A stretch of DNA of 64,000 nucleotides from Vicia villosa (taxonomy: Eukaryota; Streptophyta; Magnoliopsida; Fabales; Fabaceae). The stretch lies in the NCBI RefSeq assembly GCF_029867415.1, contig NC_081185.1, positions 120,321,987 to 120,385,986 of the forward strand. The letters run 5' to 3'. The notes beneath the pieces are model-generated. The model made no database searches and was not told the DNA's origin. It saw only the letters and a program-made list of their open reading frames with translations. This document shows positions 13,219 to 26,161 of the stretch, one piece after another. The position numbers and the translations under genes were made by a program. The first letter of the stretch is position 1, and each line of letters starts with the position of its first letter.

Positions 13219-15700
13219 ACTTGCCCTAATAAAGCTCTATCATATTGACAACCTCGGTTTATGTGCTAGAGTTGGCCAAAGTTTCCTATATAATTGTCTC
13301 CAGGGGCGTGGATTACTTCAAAAAACTTTAAGTCTTTAGACAAATCCAAAACCTTCTACAAGTACTTTAAAAACTAGATTCCTTTGTCTGGTACTCACCC
13401 TTAATTTGGTTGACGATTAGCTAGGAGTCATTTCTTGCGTAGAGGTCGGTCGCCTCCAATTATCTTGCTAACTTTATTTCTGAAATCAGTGCTTGTAATT
13501 TACTTTATTATTGTTATCCTTAAACCTAAAGCATAATGATTGTTCGATTAACATATCACATGACCCTTCTAGTACTATTCTGCCTCACTTCCCTTTAAAT
13601 TTGGGATCCATCTAATGACCAAACCCAAATGTGGGAGGCTTCTTCTTCCACTAGTGAGCTAAACTACACCAAAAAATCGACTAGGGCTTGGGATTTGATG
13701 TTGCTCCTAAGTACAAAAGATAAGTCATACTCAAAAATCTCGACGACCCAAGACACCATCCTGCCCGCCAAATCCAACTTCTTTAGCACCTCGCTGATGG
13801 TATAGTTGGTTTTTATTATGATAGGATACCACTAGAAGTATGGTCTTAATTTCTTGTCTGTGATGATGATTGTTAGGGTGATCCATTTTACCTTTTGATA
13901 ACGCAATTCAACCCCCTTAAAAACCTTGTTTCTAAAGTGTTCTAGCTTCCTCTTGCACCAGAGATGGGCTTATTACGGTATTGGTGGATGATAAGTACAA
14001 ATATAGGGGAGTTCCTTTCTTTGGGCAGGTTATCACCGGAGGGAATGCAAAAAATTTCTTTAATTCTTGAAATGCCTTTTCACACTCCTTTATCCACTAA
14101 AATTTCTACTACTTTCTCAAGGTTGTAAAGAAGTAAATAAATTTATTTTCTGAACACGACAGGAATCAAGATAACACACTGATCCTTCTAGTTAATTTTT
14201 GAACCTATTTTACAAAAGCCATACTTCTAATATTGATGATCACCTGGTATTGTCGGGGTTCTCCTTAATTCCTCTCCTAATTAACATGAACTCCAAGAAA
14301 TTTCTGGTATTTACTCCAAAAGAGCACTAGTTAGGATTCAAGCGCATGTTGTACCTTCTTACTGATGCTAATGTCTCTCTTAGTTCGTCGACATGCTTCC
14401 CTTTATAGAGGGTCTTAATCATCATGTCATAAATATAAACTTCTAGATTTCGACTAATTTTCTTAGAGAAAATAGTGTCTATCAACCTCTAATATATCTC
14501 CCAATGATCTTCAAACTGGATGACATGACCTCGTAATAATAGTTTCTAATTATATTGGTCATGAACGCAGTTTTTGAGTGTCACCGTTCATATGTATTTT
14601 ATTATAACCTGAATAGGCATCCATAAAGCTCAGAACCCAGAAACTCGAGGCCCTATCAATCAAAATTTTGATGCTCGATAGTGGGTAAGGGTCCTTGGGA
14701 CATGATTGGTTAAGTTCAGTAAAAATATTTGCACATCAGCCATTTTCCCGACATATTCTTCACCATCATTATATTAGCTAACCAAGTTAGGTATCTAATT
14801 TATCGTATAAATCTAAATTCTTTCAATTTCTTCACCTCTTCAAAAACGGATAATATCTTGTTTTTACACTCTTTATGCATCTTTTAAGTTCCAGCCTTGA
14901 TAGCAAGATGATGGCATACCATGTTGGGGTCTATTCCAGACATTTCGAATGATGCCCATGCGAATAGGTTTATATTTTTTAAAAGCAATTGAATAATGTC
15001 ACTCTCTTTCTCTTCAGTCAACGATGTCTCTATTTGTGTCGTTTGGTTATTTAGATGATCTATTTTTATTTCTTAAAAATCTTCCATTGGTGTCAGCATG
15101 TCTTCCAAAGAATTGGCCCTAGGGTCTAAATTGACACAGTGACCCTATAATTGTTGCGTGATGAGGTCGCCTCCTCCTTTTTTTAAGACTTAAGTTATCC
15201 CAATAACATTTTATTGCTGCTTCTCGATCACCTCTAACCACACCTATATGCTTGTTGTTTGGGGGTATTTCATTGTCTGGTATAAGGTAGATACAACAAC
15301 TCCCATAGTGTTGAACGCATGCTTGTCGATGATGATATTATATGAGGAAATGACGTTCACTGCAAATTATCTTACTTCTATGGTCTTCGTATTCCTCCTC
15401 ACTCTAAATTTCGTTAACATTGAGACACGTCCACTGATTTGCACGTGTTCCCCTGAAAAATCTACTAGCGGGCCTCTAAAAGATTACAGGAGTTCAAGGT
15501 CCATCTTTAAACATTCAAATGCATCATAATAAAAGACAACGACTGAGTTGTCGGGTTCCACGAGAACTCTCTCGACATTCTAACTATGCATATGTAAGCT
15601 AATCACCATGGGCTCATTTTCGTGAGGTAACACTCATTTTGCTTCGTTGTTGGAAAAACTAATTTGTGACGAGGTAACTGCTTTGTCTGTGGGTCATACA
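13219..15700 (-). pseudogene. Ty3/gypsy protease-RT-RNase H remnant
   Basis: Read on the minus strand, the domains run in pol order. About 15690-15250 matches a retroviral-type aspartic protease (VRRN...NVISSYNIII area). Near 14960-14910 is SGIDPNMVCHHLAI, the block just ahead of reverse transcriptase in Tat-type elements. Degenerate RT follows to about 14200. RNase H-like sequence occupies about 13850-13230. Many stops and frameshifts make it non-functional. The integrase part lies at 6590-7070, beyond the inserted LTR. No LTR pair of its own is recognisable. Confidence 0.72.
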
Positions 15701-16240
15701 TTAACGATATGTATTACTTGAAGATCGTATCTCTTTCTAGACGAGCTAGTTACTCCGCCTCACATGAAACCTCCTACAATCATATTCAAAGTGTGATTCG
15801 TTTGGGCAGGGTCATAGTGGGTGCCAAATGTAATTTCAAAAGTACAATAATGATAGCTCTACCAGCGATGGTCAGTAAATTCGCAATCGAATGTTCTTGT
15901 GACTTGTATATATCTTTTCTCCTTGCGATATTTTCTTTATATAATAGTTATGACTCGTCCTGCACGTAAAGCCCACAAAAGGCAATTTAATTTGATTATC
16001 CCTAATTTATGTGACCCTGAATGGTGATTGGAAATTAGGTTTGATTTTCCAAATCAAAGGTCACAATGTTCTCGATCAACCATGAATATGTTCTCCATCA
16101 TATCTTAATCAAATATTGTCCTATGATAGCCTTGAGTCGATACAACCAACTTGACTCATCTACTACTTTAACTCAACCTTATTCTTCTAGACGAGTCGTC
16201 AATTAGGACGACCTATGTTAGGTCCAACCGATCCATCTGA
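15701..16240. other. Upstream part of the decayed gypsy element, boundary unclear
   Basis: No gene is readable. It is probably gag/pol linker sequence of the adjacent element, but similarity fades and I cannot place the end. Confidence 0.3.
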
Positions 16241-16983
16241 GGTAATCCGAAGTAAAAAAAACATTCATGTACATTCATAATAAACTAAATCAATTATTTT
16301 AAAACTAATAAATTTTCTTATAAAAATAATATATTTAAAATGTAAGTAACTAAGTACAATAATTAACAACACAATTGATTTGGATATTTTTAATTTTTCT
16401 TCTTTTCAAACTAAAGACATCATAGAGTACAACCAAAATACCAAAAAACTTTAAAATGGAAAACGAACTGCCTCCTTTCTAATTGGGGTCTCCTTTCTTC
16501 AAGTTATTCATAGTAAGAAATCAGCCAAAAACCAAAACCCACAAATTCTTTATCTCCGTCGGTTCACCCAACCACTGTATCCCTCCGAATCTTCCTTACT
16601 TCACACTTCACCACTTTCTCTTTCATATTCATTACATCATTTTGACTTTCTCAAAATCTCAACCTCATCTTCTTCCACATTTATTACCATTTCATCCACC
16701 ACCTCTACAATCTCCAATCATCTCATTCCATCTCCATGCACCATAAACCAATCACTCTCACTTTCACAACAAGTATATATGACTAGTTCCCAATGCATGC
16801 ATGCAACAGTCCTATGCTATATGAATCAATGAATACTCTTAATTTTCTGCCACCACGCGTCTTCTCTTCTCACAATCCAAGAACAACCACCACCGTATTC
16901 AACCAACTCAATTAACTCTCATTTTCTCTTCACTTTAAATTTTCTTACTATCATATTCCAAAACACTTCATGCTACTCAAAAA
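16241..16983 (+). promoter_or_regulatory. Promoter and 5' leader region of the LRR receptor kinase gene
   Basis: This 740-bp stretch becomes CT/CA-rich towards the gene, as plant leaders often do. A TATATAT run at 16774-16780, about 200 bp before the start codon, is a possible TATA box. An RY-like TGCATGCATGCA motif follows at about 16795-16806. The transcription start cannot be fixed from sequence. Confidence 0.4.
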
Positions 16984-19900
16984 ATGGCAACAACAATGAA
17001 AACATTACCAACACTTTCACTTCTCTTGTGTTTCTTCTCTTTTGTTCTATTAGTCCTTTGTAGTGAAGATGAAATAATCACTAAAAATGTGCTTTTGGAG
17101 GTTAAGTCTTCTTTTGTGAATGACCCTGAAAATGTTTTAGAAAATTGGTCGGAGGATAACACTGATTATTGTACTTGGAGAGGTGTTTCATGTGACTCGT
17201 TGCATGTTGTGGTTGGACTCAACCTGTCTGACTCGAAACTCACTGGGTCAATTTCATCTTCACTCAGTCTTTTACAAAACCTACTCCACCTTGATCTTTC
17301 AACTAATCATCTTGTGGGTCCCATTCCACCTTCTCTCTCAAATCTCACTAAATTAGAATCTTTGCTTCTTTATTCAAACCAACTCACTGGTCAAATTCCA
17401 ATCGAGTTGGGTTCGTTAGTGAGTCTCCAAGTTTTGCGAATCGGTGACAATGGACTCACTGGCGAGATTCCATCTTCGTTGGGTAATCTTGTTAACCTTG
17501 TTGCCCTTGGTTTGGCTTCATGCAAACTCACCGGTTTGATTCCGTATCAACTCGGTCGACTCACTGAGTTACAAAATTTGATCTTGCAAGACAACGAGTT
17601 GACAGGTCCGATTCCGTCCGAGTTAGGAAACTGTTCGAGCCTCGTCCGCTTTACTGCTTCTGACAACAAACTCAACGGCACAATCCCGAGTCAACTGGGT
17701 CAGCTCAGGAGCCTCCAGATTCTCAACCTTGCAAACAACACATTAACAGGGGAGATTCCGAGTCAACTCGGTCAATTGGACAACCTTAATTATCTCAGTT
17801 TAATGGAAAACAAGCTCGAGGGTCACATTCCACCGTCATTATCTCAAATGGGTAACCTTCAAAATCTTGACTTGTCAAAGAACAAACTCAGTGGAGGAAT
17901 TCCAGAAGAGTTTGGTAACATGCATCAGTTGAAATTCTTAGTTCTTGTTGGAAACCCCTTAAGTGGAAAAATTCCAAAAACTTTATGTTCCAATGCAACA
18001 AGTTTGGAGACTTTATTGATTTCAACGAATGGACTTTATGGTGAGATTCCATCTGAGTTGAGTCAATGTAAGTCATTGAAGCAAATTGATTTATCCCACA
18101 ATCTTCTCAATGGAACAATTCCTCTTGAGATTTATGATTTGGTGAATTTAACAGATCTTTTGCTTCACAACAATAGTTTAATTGGTTCGCTTTCACCTTC
18201 CATAGGGAACTTAAGAAACTTGAAAACTCTTGCATTGTATCATAACAAGTTGCATGGTGCTTTGCCTAAGGAGATTGGGATGCTTGGGAAGATGGAGATT
18301 TTGTATCTTTATGATAATCAGTTTTTGGGGAATATACCGAATGAGATTGGTAATTGCTCAAATTTGAAAATGGTTGATTTCTTTGGTAACCGTTTTGGTG
18401 GAAGAGTTCCGATTACGATTGGGAGATTGAAGGAGTTGAGTTTTCTTCATATTAGGCAGAATGAGCTTGTTGGTGAGATTCCGGCTACGCTTGGGAACTG
18501 TCATAAATTGACTGTGCTTGATTTGGCGGATAACAACCTCTCTGGTGGAATTCCTGCTACGTTCGGGTACCTCAAAGATTTGCAGCAGTTCATGCTTTAC
18601 AACAATTCTCTTGAAGGTGGTATTCCGCATCAAATGGCGAATGTAGCAAACTTGACAAGAGTTAATCTTTCAAAGAACAGATTGAATGGAAGTTTGGCTC
18701 CGTTGTGTAGCTCTAGAGATTTTCTTTCTTTTGATGTTACAGGTAATGAACTTGATGGCGAAATTCCTCCAAACTTGGGAAACTCTATGTCTCTCAAGAG
18801 GCTAAGATTAGGAGGTAACAAGTTTTCTGGTGAAATTCCGAGGACGTTGGGAAAAATCGTTGATCTTTCTTTGTTAGATCTCTCGGGAAATTCTCTTACA
18901 GGGCCAATACCAGGTGAACTATCTCTGTGTAATAAACTTTCCTCTGTTGATTTAAGCAATAACCTTCTTGTTGGACACGTACCGTCGTGGCTTGGTAATT
19001 TGCCTAGTTTAGGAAAGCTTAATCTTGCATTCAATCAGTTTTCCGGGCCTTTTCCACTAGGCTTATTCAAGTTACCTACATTGTTGGTTCTTTCTTTGAA
19101 TAACAATTCTCTTAATGGAAGTCTCCCTGATGGTATTGGTGATCTCGATTCGCTTAATGTCCTTAGGCTTGAAAATAATAATTTTTCTGGACCGATTCCT
19201 CGTGCGATAGGTAAGTTGGGAAATCTTTATGAGCTCAATCTATCCAGAAATGTCTTTAGTGGTGACATACCAAATGAGATTGGAAGTCTTCAAAATCTCC
19301 AAACTGTTTTGGACTTGAGTTACAATAATCTCTCTGGCCAGCTTCCATCTTCTCTTGGTTCGTTGTCTAAATTAGAAGCACTTGATTTGTCTCACAATCA
19401 ACTCACAGGAAAAGTTCCTCCAAACATAGGTGAAATGATTAGCTTGGATAAGCTTGATATCTCTTATAATAATTTTCAAGGTGCATTGGGTAAGCGATTC
19501 TCACGCTGGCCGTCTGAGGCGTTTGTAGGGAACTTTCATCTTTGTGGAGCCTCTCTCGGTAGCTGCGGTGGTTCTTCCCAAAATAAGCTTTCAGGGTTAA
19601 GTGAGACAGCTGTGGTCATAATCTCTGCAATTTCAACTCTAGCTGCAATTGTGATACTTGTTGTTGCAGTTAGAATCTTCTTGAGAAATAGGCAATATTT
19701 TTGGAGCAAAGATAGCGAATTAGCCTGTATTTTCTCTTCCTCTACATCACAAGCAAAAAAGCGGCTGCTGTTCCCAGTAAGTACTGCTGGAAAACGAGAT
19801 TTCAGGTGGGAAGACATCATGGCTGCTACAAACAATTTGAGCGACGAATTCATAATCGGTGCTGGAGCTTCTGGAACTGTCTACAGAGTTGAATTGCCTA

Positions 19901-20842
19901 CCGGCGAAACCGTGGCTGTCAAGAAGATTTCGTTGAAAGACGAATATCTGTTGCATAAAAGCTTTATCCGAGAAATAAAGACTTTGGGCAGGATTAAGCA
20001 TCGACATTTGGTGAAACTGATCGGTTGTTGTAGCAATCGAAACAAAGGAAATGGTTGTAATCTGTTGATATACGAGTACATGGAAAACGGAAGTGTTTGG
20101 GATTGGTTACACGGAAACGCTCTCAAGTTAAAGCGAAACCTTGACTGGGAGACAAGGTTCAAAATCGCTTTAGGGTTAGCTCAAGGAATGGAGTATCTTC
20201 ATCATGATTGCGTACCAATGCTCATTCACAGGGACATCAAATCCAGCAATATATTGCTAGATTCTAACATGGATGCACACTTGGGAGATTTTGGATTGGC
20301 AAAAGCACTCATCGAGAATCATGATTCTAATACTGAATCTACTTCTTGTTTTGCAGGCTCTTATGGTTACATAGCTCCAGGTAATGATCATAATAAGCAC
20401 TTTATTAAGGTACTTATAAATAAGCACTTATTCTATTAACACATGATTCACATTTGCTTATTTTTCAGAGTTTGGATACTCGCTAAAGGCGACAGAGAAA
20501 AGCGATGTGTACAGCATGGGAATTGTGCTAATGGAACTTGTGAGTGGAAAAATGCCAACAGATGAAGCTTTTAGAACAGGTATAGACATGGTGAGATGGG
20601 TGGAGAGGAACATCAACGCAAAAGGAACCGAGCGCGAGGAACTAATAGATCCCGAGTTGAAACCACTTTTACCTTTTGAAGAGTTTGCAGCATATCAAGT
20701 GCTTGAGATAGCTTTGCATTGCACCAAAACCGCACCGATGGAGAGACCAACATCAAGGCAAGTTTGTGACCTTCTTCAACATGTGTCCAAGAACAAAAAA
20801 GTGGAGTTTAAGAAGAAGATGGATTTGGATACTTACAACTGA
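16984..20842 (+). CDS. GSO1-like: LRR receptor-like kinase, GASSHO (GSO1/SGN3) type
   Basis: Two exons, 16984-20380 and 20469-20842, are joined by an 88-bp GT..AG intron that splits the Glu codon of the YIAPE block in the activation segment. The product is 1,256 residues, close to Arabidopsis GSO1/GSO2 (about 1,250). Domains in order: signal peptide (1-27); LRR N-cap with paired Cys (to about 75); roughly 30 plant-type LRRs (LxxLxLxxNxLxGxIP, about 78-840); a Cys pair after the repeats; one membrane helix (about 876-898); cytoplasmic kinase (about 957-1240). Kinase residues are present: GAGASG loop 959-964, Lys980, HRD 1082-1084, DFG 1102-1104, so it is an active-type RD kinase. GSO receptors bind sulfated CIF/TWS1 peptides and control Casparian strip and embryo cuticle integrity. 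Family assignment is strong; GSO1 versus GSO2 is not resolved. Confidence 0.93.
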
Positions 20843-22213
20843 AACTGTTTCTATAATGGATTGATGAGAAAGAGTTCTAACAAACAATCAAATATGCTGC
20901 TACTGTTATTAAGTTTTACTAGCTTTTGTTTTGATGTTTCTTCTGTTGTTGATTTCAATTAGTGATTATAGTATTTGAATGTGTATGTTTGGTTTCAATA
21001 GTACTTCAACTAATATGGTGATTGATGAATAGAAAGTTAATTTGATGCAGCAAAATTTCTATCTTGTCTTCACCTAATATTTCATGTTGCATATCAAATA
21101 TTTCTTGATTAGTGTTGTGTATGGCTCATAGATTGTGACAAGTGGATATGGACGAATGAGTGAGAAATGTGTTCTATTGTTTAAGATTATAGTTTCTTTT
21201 CTCTTTCAAAATTTGTTGATGTTCTAATAATTGACTTAAAATGTGCTTGTAAGAATGTGCTAAAAATATGTTGATGTAATTTAGAATATGTTAAAAAATT
21301 GTATTTTTGTTTGGATCTTTTAGTAATTGTGTTCATAAATAGTAACAAACTTAGAATATTAGAATGTTTTTGAATGAGAGATTTTGTTTTCAATTTATAT
21401 AATTTCTAGAAGGTAATTCAAATTCTATTGTTTTGATTATAAATTTAGAGTATTTTTAAAATGAAGAAGTTTTATAAAGTTTTTTGTTTTGATGAATATT
21501 TTGTGTATGACAAATTTGGTAAATTTAAAATGTCAACTAAATGGTAAGAATTGCAAATGTCTTTTTTACTTTATATAATGTGAACTTCATTTAAATTTTT
21601 ACATATTTAATACACATTTAAATTTTACAAATTGGTCCATGTATATAATTTTTCAAATTTCATGGTCTATATTGATTTTCAAAAGATTACCTATATCTGT
21701 ATTTTTTTGAATTTATGAAAATTGGTCCATATAAATTATAAAAAGGATTCTGCTAACTTGTGCCCCAAGAGTACATATTAATGATACTTTAATTAAAAAA
21801 TTTGACTAAAATAAAGTCTTACTTAAAGTTTCAAAAAATTAATTGCATGCATTCTAAAAAACATTTCTATTAATGGTTTATTAACTTGTACAGTTGTGCT
21901 CTTATGACAAATGTTAGCATTTGTCTTATAAAAATTTACAAATTGTACTTAATTTTTTTAAATGGATAAATTACTGACTCAATAAAAAAACTCAATTGAA
22001 ATATTTAAATTATTTTAAATTTTAATTTTTCCTAAAAATAAAATCCTTCATTACCATATTCAAATACATTATAAGGTAACTTTTTTCAAACCTATAGTAT
22101 TAGTTTTTAATATTGTATATGTATTAGTTTTTTAGTTTCAGATTCTATTATGAATAAATGCTAAATATTGCTTTTAATATTGTATTAGTTTTTTTTTCAT
22201 ATCTCATATACTT
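20843..22213. other. 3' flank of the receptor kinase gene, AT-rich
   Basis: The first 200-300 bp probably hold the 3' UTR. The rest is AT-rich without open frames of interest. No clear polyadenylation signal stands out. Confidence 0.4.
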
Positions 22214-22218
22214 GATGA

Positions 22219-24496
22219 TGTTAGAACAAAATTTGTTTCTGCAATAAGTCTCTATATTTTGTATGTAACAATTTAGTCTCTAATAGTTTCTTGAGTGTGC
22301 AGATATTCTGTTCTAAGAGTCTGGATTGTTGTGCGTAAAAAGTTCATCAGAAACAAGCAAGGCGCCTTAGAAATACTATTTGCATATGATTCTGAAGAAA
22401 CATCAGCAGTTCTGAAGAATACTGAACGCATGTGGAGTTACTGTGTGCTTCTCAAATAAGTTGTTGCTTCAGAAGTCACAAGTAAGCAGAAGATATAATT
22501 CTGTTAGAGCGTCTGCTCCAAGATCAGAAATCAACGTACAAAAGCGAGCTTTCAAGTCAAGTTCAGAAGTCAATATTTGTTCATCAGAAAAGCTGTTGCT
22601 TCTTATTTTGAAGACAAAGTCAAGACTCTGAATACATCAAAGGTCAAGCCTAGAATACAAGATCAGACTCAAGGATGTACTGAAGATCAGAATTGAGCTA
22701 ATCAAGCAAAAGATCAGATATCAAGATCCAAGAATCAGAAGTTCCTTCAACAATGAAATGATTTGTTTCTCATATTAGTTGTTGCTTATATATCTGAAAA
22801 CAATGTTCTAATTATTAAAGGATTCTTCTAAAACAAAGTTTGGACAAGCTACAACATCGCAGGACTGCTCCAAATCAGAAGTCAAGTATCGCATTTCAGA
22901 AGAGCTATTGCTGAAAGACGAGATTCTGACTCTTAGAAGTTAATGATTCTATACTTCACAACAAAATAGTTTATGAACTACACATCATAATCATTATCAG
23001 AAAGATGAAGACAAGTTGATATCCTCCAAGCTTACTACTTCAGAAACATAAGTACATTAAATAAAGATAAGATCAAGAAACTTAGTCAAGAAGAAAATAG
23101 TACAACAGTACATTACAAATTGCGCTATAGTCAAATGGGCGTACTATTTTACAGAAGTTGTCTGCCACCAACTCATAACAACGTATCAAGCTACAAGACA
23201 AAGGAAAGTGACATATTGTACTATCCACACATATGCTTGATTCTATCTGTTGGGAACTAGCTGTTGGAAATCAAAAGGACCTTCTTATCCTCCAACGTCT
23301 CTTTTGAGAGCTATAAAAAGAAGATCAAATCATCCAACTAAAGGTTAACGATGTTGACAACGCTGTTGTTGTTGTTGTTGCAATCACCGTTGATGTTGAT
23401 GTCGTTGACATCACAACAGTTGAATCAATTTCCGCTGATGTAGCCATTGACGTCGTTGGTATCACTACTGATGTTACTGTTGCAGATGATGTTCATAATG
23501 CCATAATAGTTGTTGTCGTTGCAGTTGTTAATTGTCGTTTGGCTTGAATGGAATTCAACCAACACAGATTGACAAGAATTAACACATACAGAAAGAAGAC
23601 AAATGCTCAGAAAATGATGCTTGAGAAGCATATGTCAGAAAGAGAAGCTAATGCTCATGTTAATCCAAAATGCTACTAGGCCAATTAGTTGATACTAATG
23701 CCTAAGTTGATATGCAGAAGCCAATCAGACCAAAGAACAGAAGAAAGAAGTCTACAAGATGCTACATCAAATTGTAATCATTTTCATCTTTGTAGAATTA
23801 TTGTAAAAGCAAGGAGTTGTTGCTCAGAACTTGCTTAACACTTTTGTTTTGATATCTCTTGCAATTCAAAGTTGTGTAATCCGCTTGTAAGAAGCAAATA
23901 TGTAAACAAAAACTTTCAACTATATGTTGAATGATCCTTGGGTGACCATAGTGTTAGTCAAAATTACTCAAGAAGACTGTGACAAATTGTCATAGTGAAA
24001 TCTTCTTAGGAGACCGGGTAGGTCAGAGTCTTAAGGAGTCAATGATCATTATATCTCTTAGGGGACCGGGTAGGTAAGAATTCTTAGGAGATCACTAACA
24101 TGGTTGGTCATTGTGTTAGTCATCGGCAGGTAGCTCAAGCAATTGTAATCAGATTGGTTATAATGGATTAAGACCATGAGTAAGGCAAAATCACCTTGGC
24201 AGGTGGACTAGACTAGCTTGATAATTTTCATGTGAACTAGCATAAACCGAACGTGTTCTTTACTTATGTCTATTATATTCTAATCATCATTCAGAGAGAA
24301 GCTCTAAGAAGACTTAGATTTCTAAGAAGGCGGAATGCTTTTAAGAAATGTTAAGCTTTTAATAAATAAGAACATAAAGCTTCTAATAGACAAGAGCCTC
24401 TCAAGCTTCCGCGTAAGAATTTTAATAAAGAAAAAATTATTAAAAATCTAATTCAACCCCCCTCTCCTCAATTTCTTGTGTTTTTCTCGACCTTCA
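22219..24496 (+). mobile_element. Ty1/copia (SIRE/Maximus-like) solo LTR
   Basis: The 2,278-bp block starts TGTTAGAACA and ends ACCTTCA. It is flanked by GATGA (22214-22218) and TATGA (24497-24501), a 4/5 match. The interior is rich in TCAGAAG/GAAGACAAAG words, and the end has AATTCAACCCCCCT, typical of large legume copia LTRs. No pol genes are inside. Lineage is from composition and remembered pattern; boundaries are from the sequence. Confidence 0.65.
23345..23535. repeat. Degenerate GTT/GAT trinucleotide tract in the copia LTR
   Basis: A run of GTT, GAT and GTC triplets, open for about 60 codons on the plus strand, would encode a Val/Asp-rich peptide. It is a decayed trinucleotide repeat rather than a gene, since it has no start context and lies inside a solo LTR. 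Confidence 0.6.
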
Positions 24497-24501
24497 TATG
24501 A

Positions 24502-25248
24502 TAGATTTTTCTTCCATTTTAAAATAGCTATCATTTTAATAATTTGTAAAAAATTACTATTTTGAATTGTATCCCTTAATTAGTCCTATATGTACTATTT
24601 ACAAAACAATAGTATAAGTGTAGTATCTTTTCTCAATTTTATTGTATTTAGAAGATAGAATTTTAAGATAATGTAATTGTAAGTGACTTTAAATTATTTG
24701 ATAAATTGAAAATTCAATTTTTGAATAAACATTAGTATAATTTTTAAAATGATAAAATTTATGAATTATTTTTTCTAAATTCATCTAGGAAATTTTATCA
24801 AATGTGAAATTTTTTGTTACTAATCTCTCAAATTTTATAAGCTGGTTCTTATATTTATTTCAAATTTTAAAAAATTATAAATTGTTCCTGTAAATTTTCA
24901 AAATTTTTAAAATAATATCTATTTATCAAATTTTAAATTCGAACCAAATTTTTAAAATTTTATAGAGATTGTCCAAAATATATAAGAGTGAAGAATTTTA
25001 TCACTATGTCAAAATAAAATAATTAAAATTTTAAAAAATATATTTGAAATATTTGAATTGCTTAAAATTTTAAATATTTTTTTTAATTCTAATTATTTCA
25101 CCTAAACATATTCTAAACGACATTTAATTTTTAAAAAGTGAGTATAATTTAAAAAAAAAAGTAAATAAATCTACTCCAAGTATTTATGATAAGAGTGGAA
25201 AATGAAGAGATCCTGACACAAATATAATTGTAATCTCCCTAATAGTTT
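24502..25248. other. AT-rich intergenic DNA
   Basis: Runs of TTTAAAATTT-like words, no open frame and no terminal repeats. Nothing further is seen. Confidence 0.5.
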
Positions 25249-25256
25249 ACCAAAAC

Positions 25257-25584
25257 TAGGGGTGTTCGCGGTGCGGTTTGGTTCGGTTTTGAGCATAAAA
25301 GTCAACCTAACCGCGAGATAAAAATGCATGCGGTTCGGTTTGGTTCGGTTGATTTTTAAAAAGTCATCCAAACCAAACCAAACCAAACCAATGCGGTTAG
25401 GATCGGTTCGGTTGACTGCGGTTTACACTATAAAATAAAAATGTACTGAAATAAAAGGAAAAAGGAAAGTAATTCAATGTCAATATAATATATGATATTA
25501 TACCATACAAAAAAAATTATATTACAAGAACAATAGAGAACTAAAAATACATTATAAATGAAATACATATATTAGACAGTAGAG

Positions 25585-25664
<80 letters not shown>

Positions 25665-25984
25665 CAAAAACTAAGTGGATTATGCCAAAACTTAAGTTAA
25701 TAAATTAATTATTAAAATTCAAAACGTTAGATGTGGCTGTGTTCAATTGAATTTGGAAAGATAATAAATTAATTATAAAAATTAAAACTTAAGTTAAATA
25801 TGCGGTTTGGTTCGGTTCCGTTCGGTTTCGTGAAATAAAAACCGCAAACCAAACCAAACCGTGCGGTTCAGTCCAAAAACCATCCAAAATCATCCAAACC
25901 AAACGCGGTTTTTTTGCGGTTTCGGTTTGGATTGGTTCGATTTGCGGTTTTGCTTTTGGATTGGTTCGGATACGATCACCCCTA
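25257..25984 (+). mobile_element. Non-autonomous hAT element A (728 bp)
   Basis: The ends are TAGGGGTGTTCG at the left and CGATCACCCCTA at the right. A perfect 8-bp duplication ACCAAAAC (25249-25256 and 25985-25992) shows hAT-type insertion. Subterminal regions are full of GCGGTTTGGTTCGG words in both orientations, the usual array of transposase-binding repeats. A long AT microsatellite sits in the middle. There is no coding capacity. Confidence 0.9.
25588..25659. repeat. (AT)n microsatellite, about 36 units
   Basis: An uninterrupted AT dinucleotide run of about 72 bp in the centre of hAT element A. Its length makes it likely to vary between individuals. Confidence 0.95.
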
Positions 25985-26161
25985 ACCAAAACAATGGATT
26001 TGCTGCATATTTTCACTCTTCAGATCATGCATAAAAAACGCTTGAAATAATAGGTTACTTAATCCATAAACTTCACCTATTGGGTTACAGCATGCGTGAA
26101 CCAGACTATTTATAATCCTTTCTCTTTTTTGGTTACATCAAAATTTTGAAGTGACGAGATG

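Noticed and set aside
15248..15529. 93-codon plus-strand frame that looks membrane-like
   Set aside because: The minus strand of the same DNA reads as a Ty3/gypsy protease, so the plus frame is a shadow.
25588..25659. AT run as a matrix attachment or replication origin
   Set aside because: A plain dinucleotide microsatellite inside a MITE is the simpler explanation.
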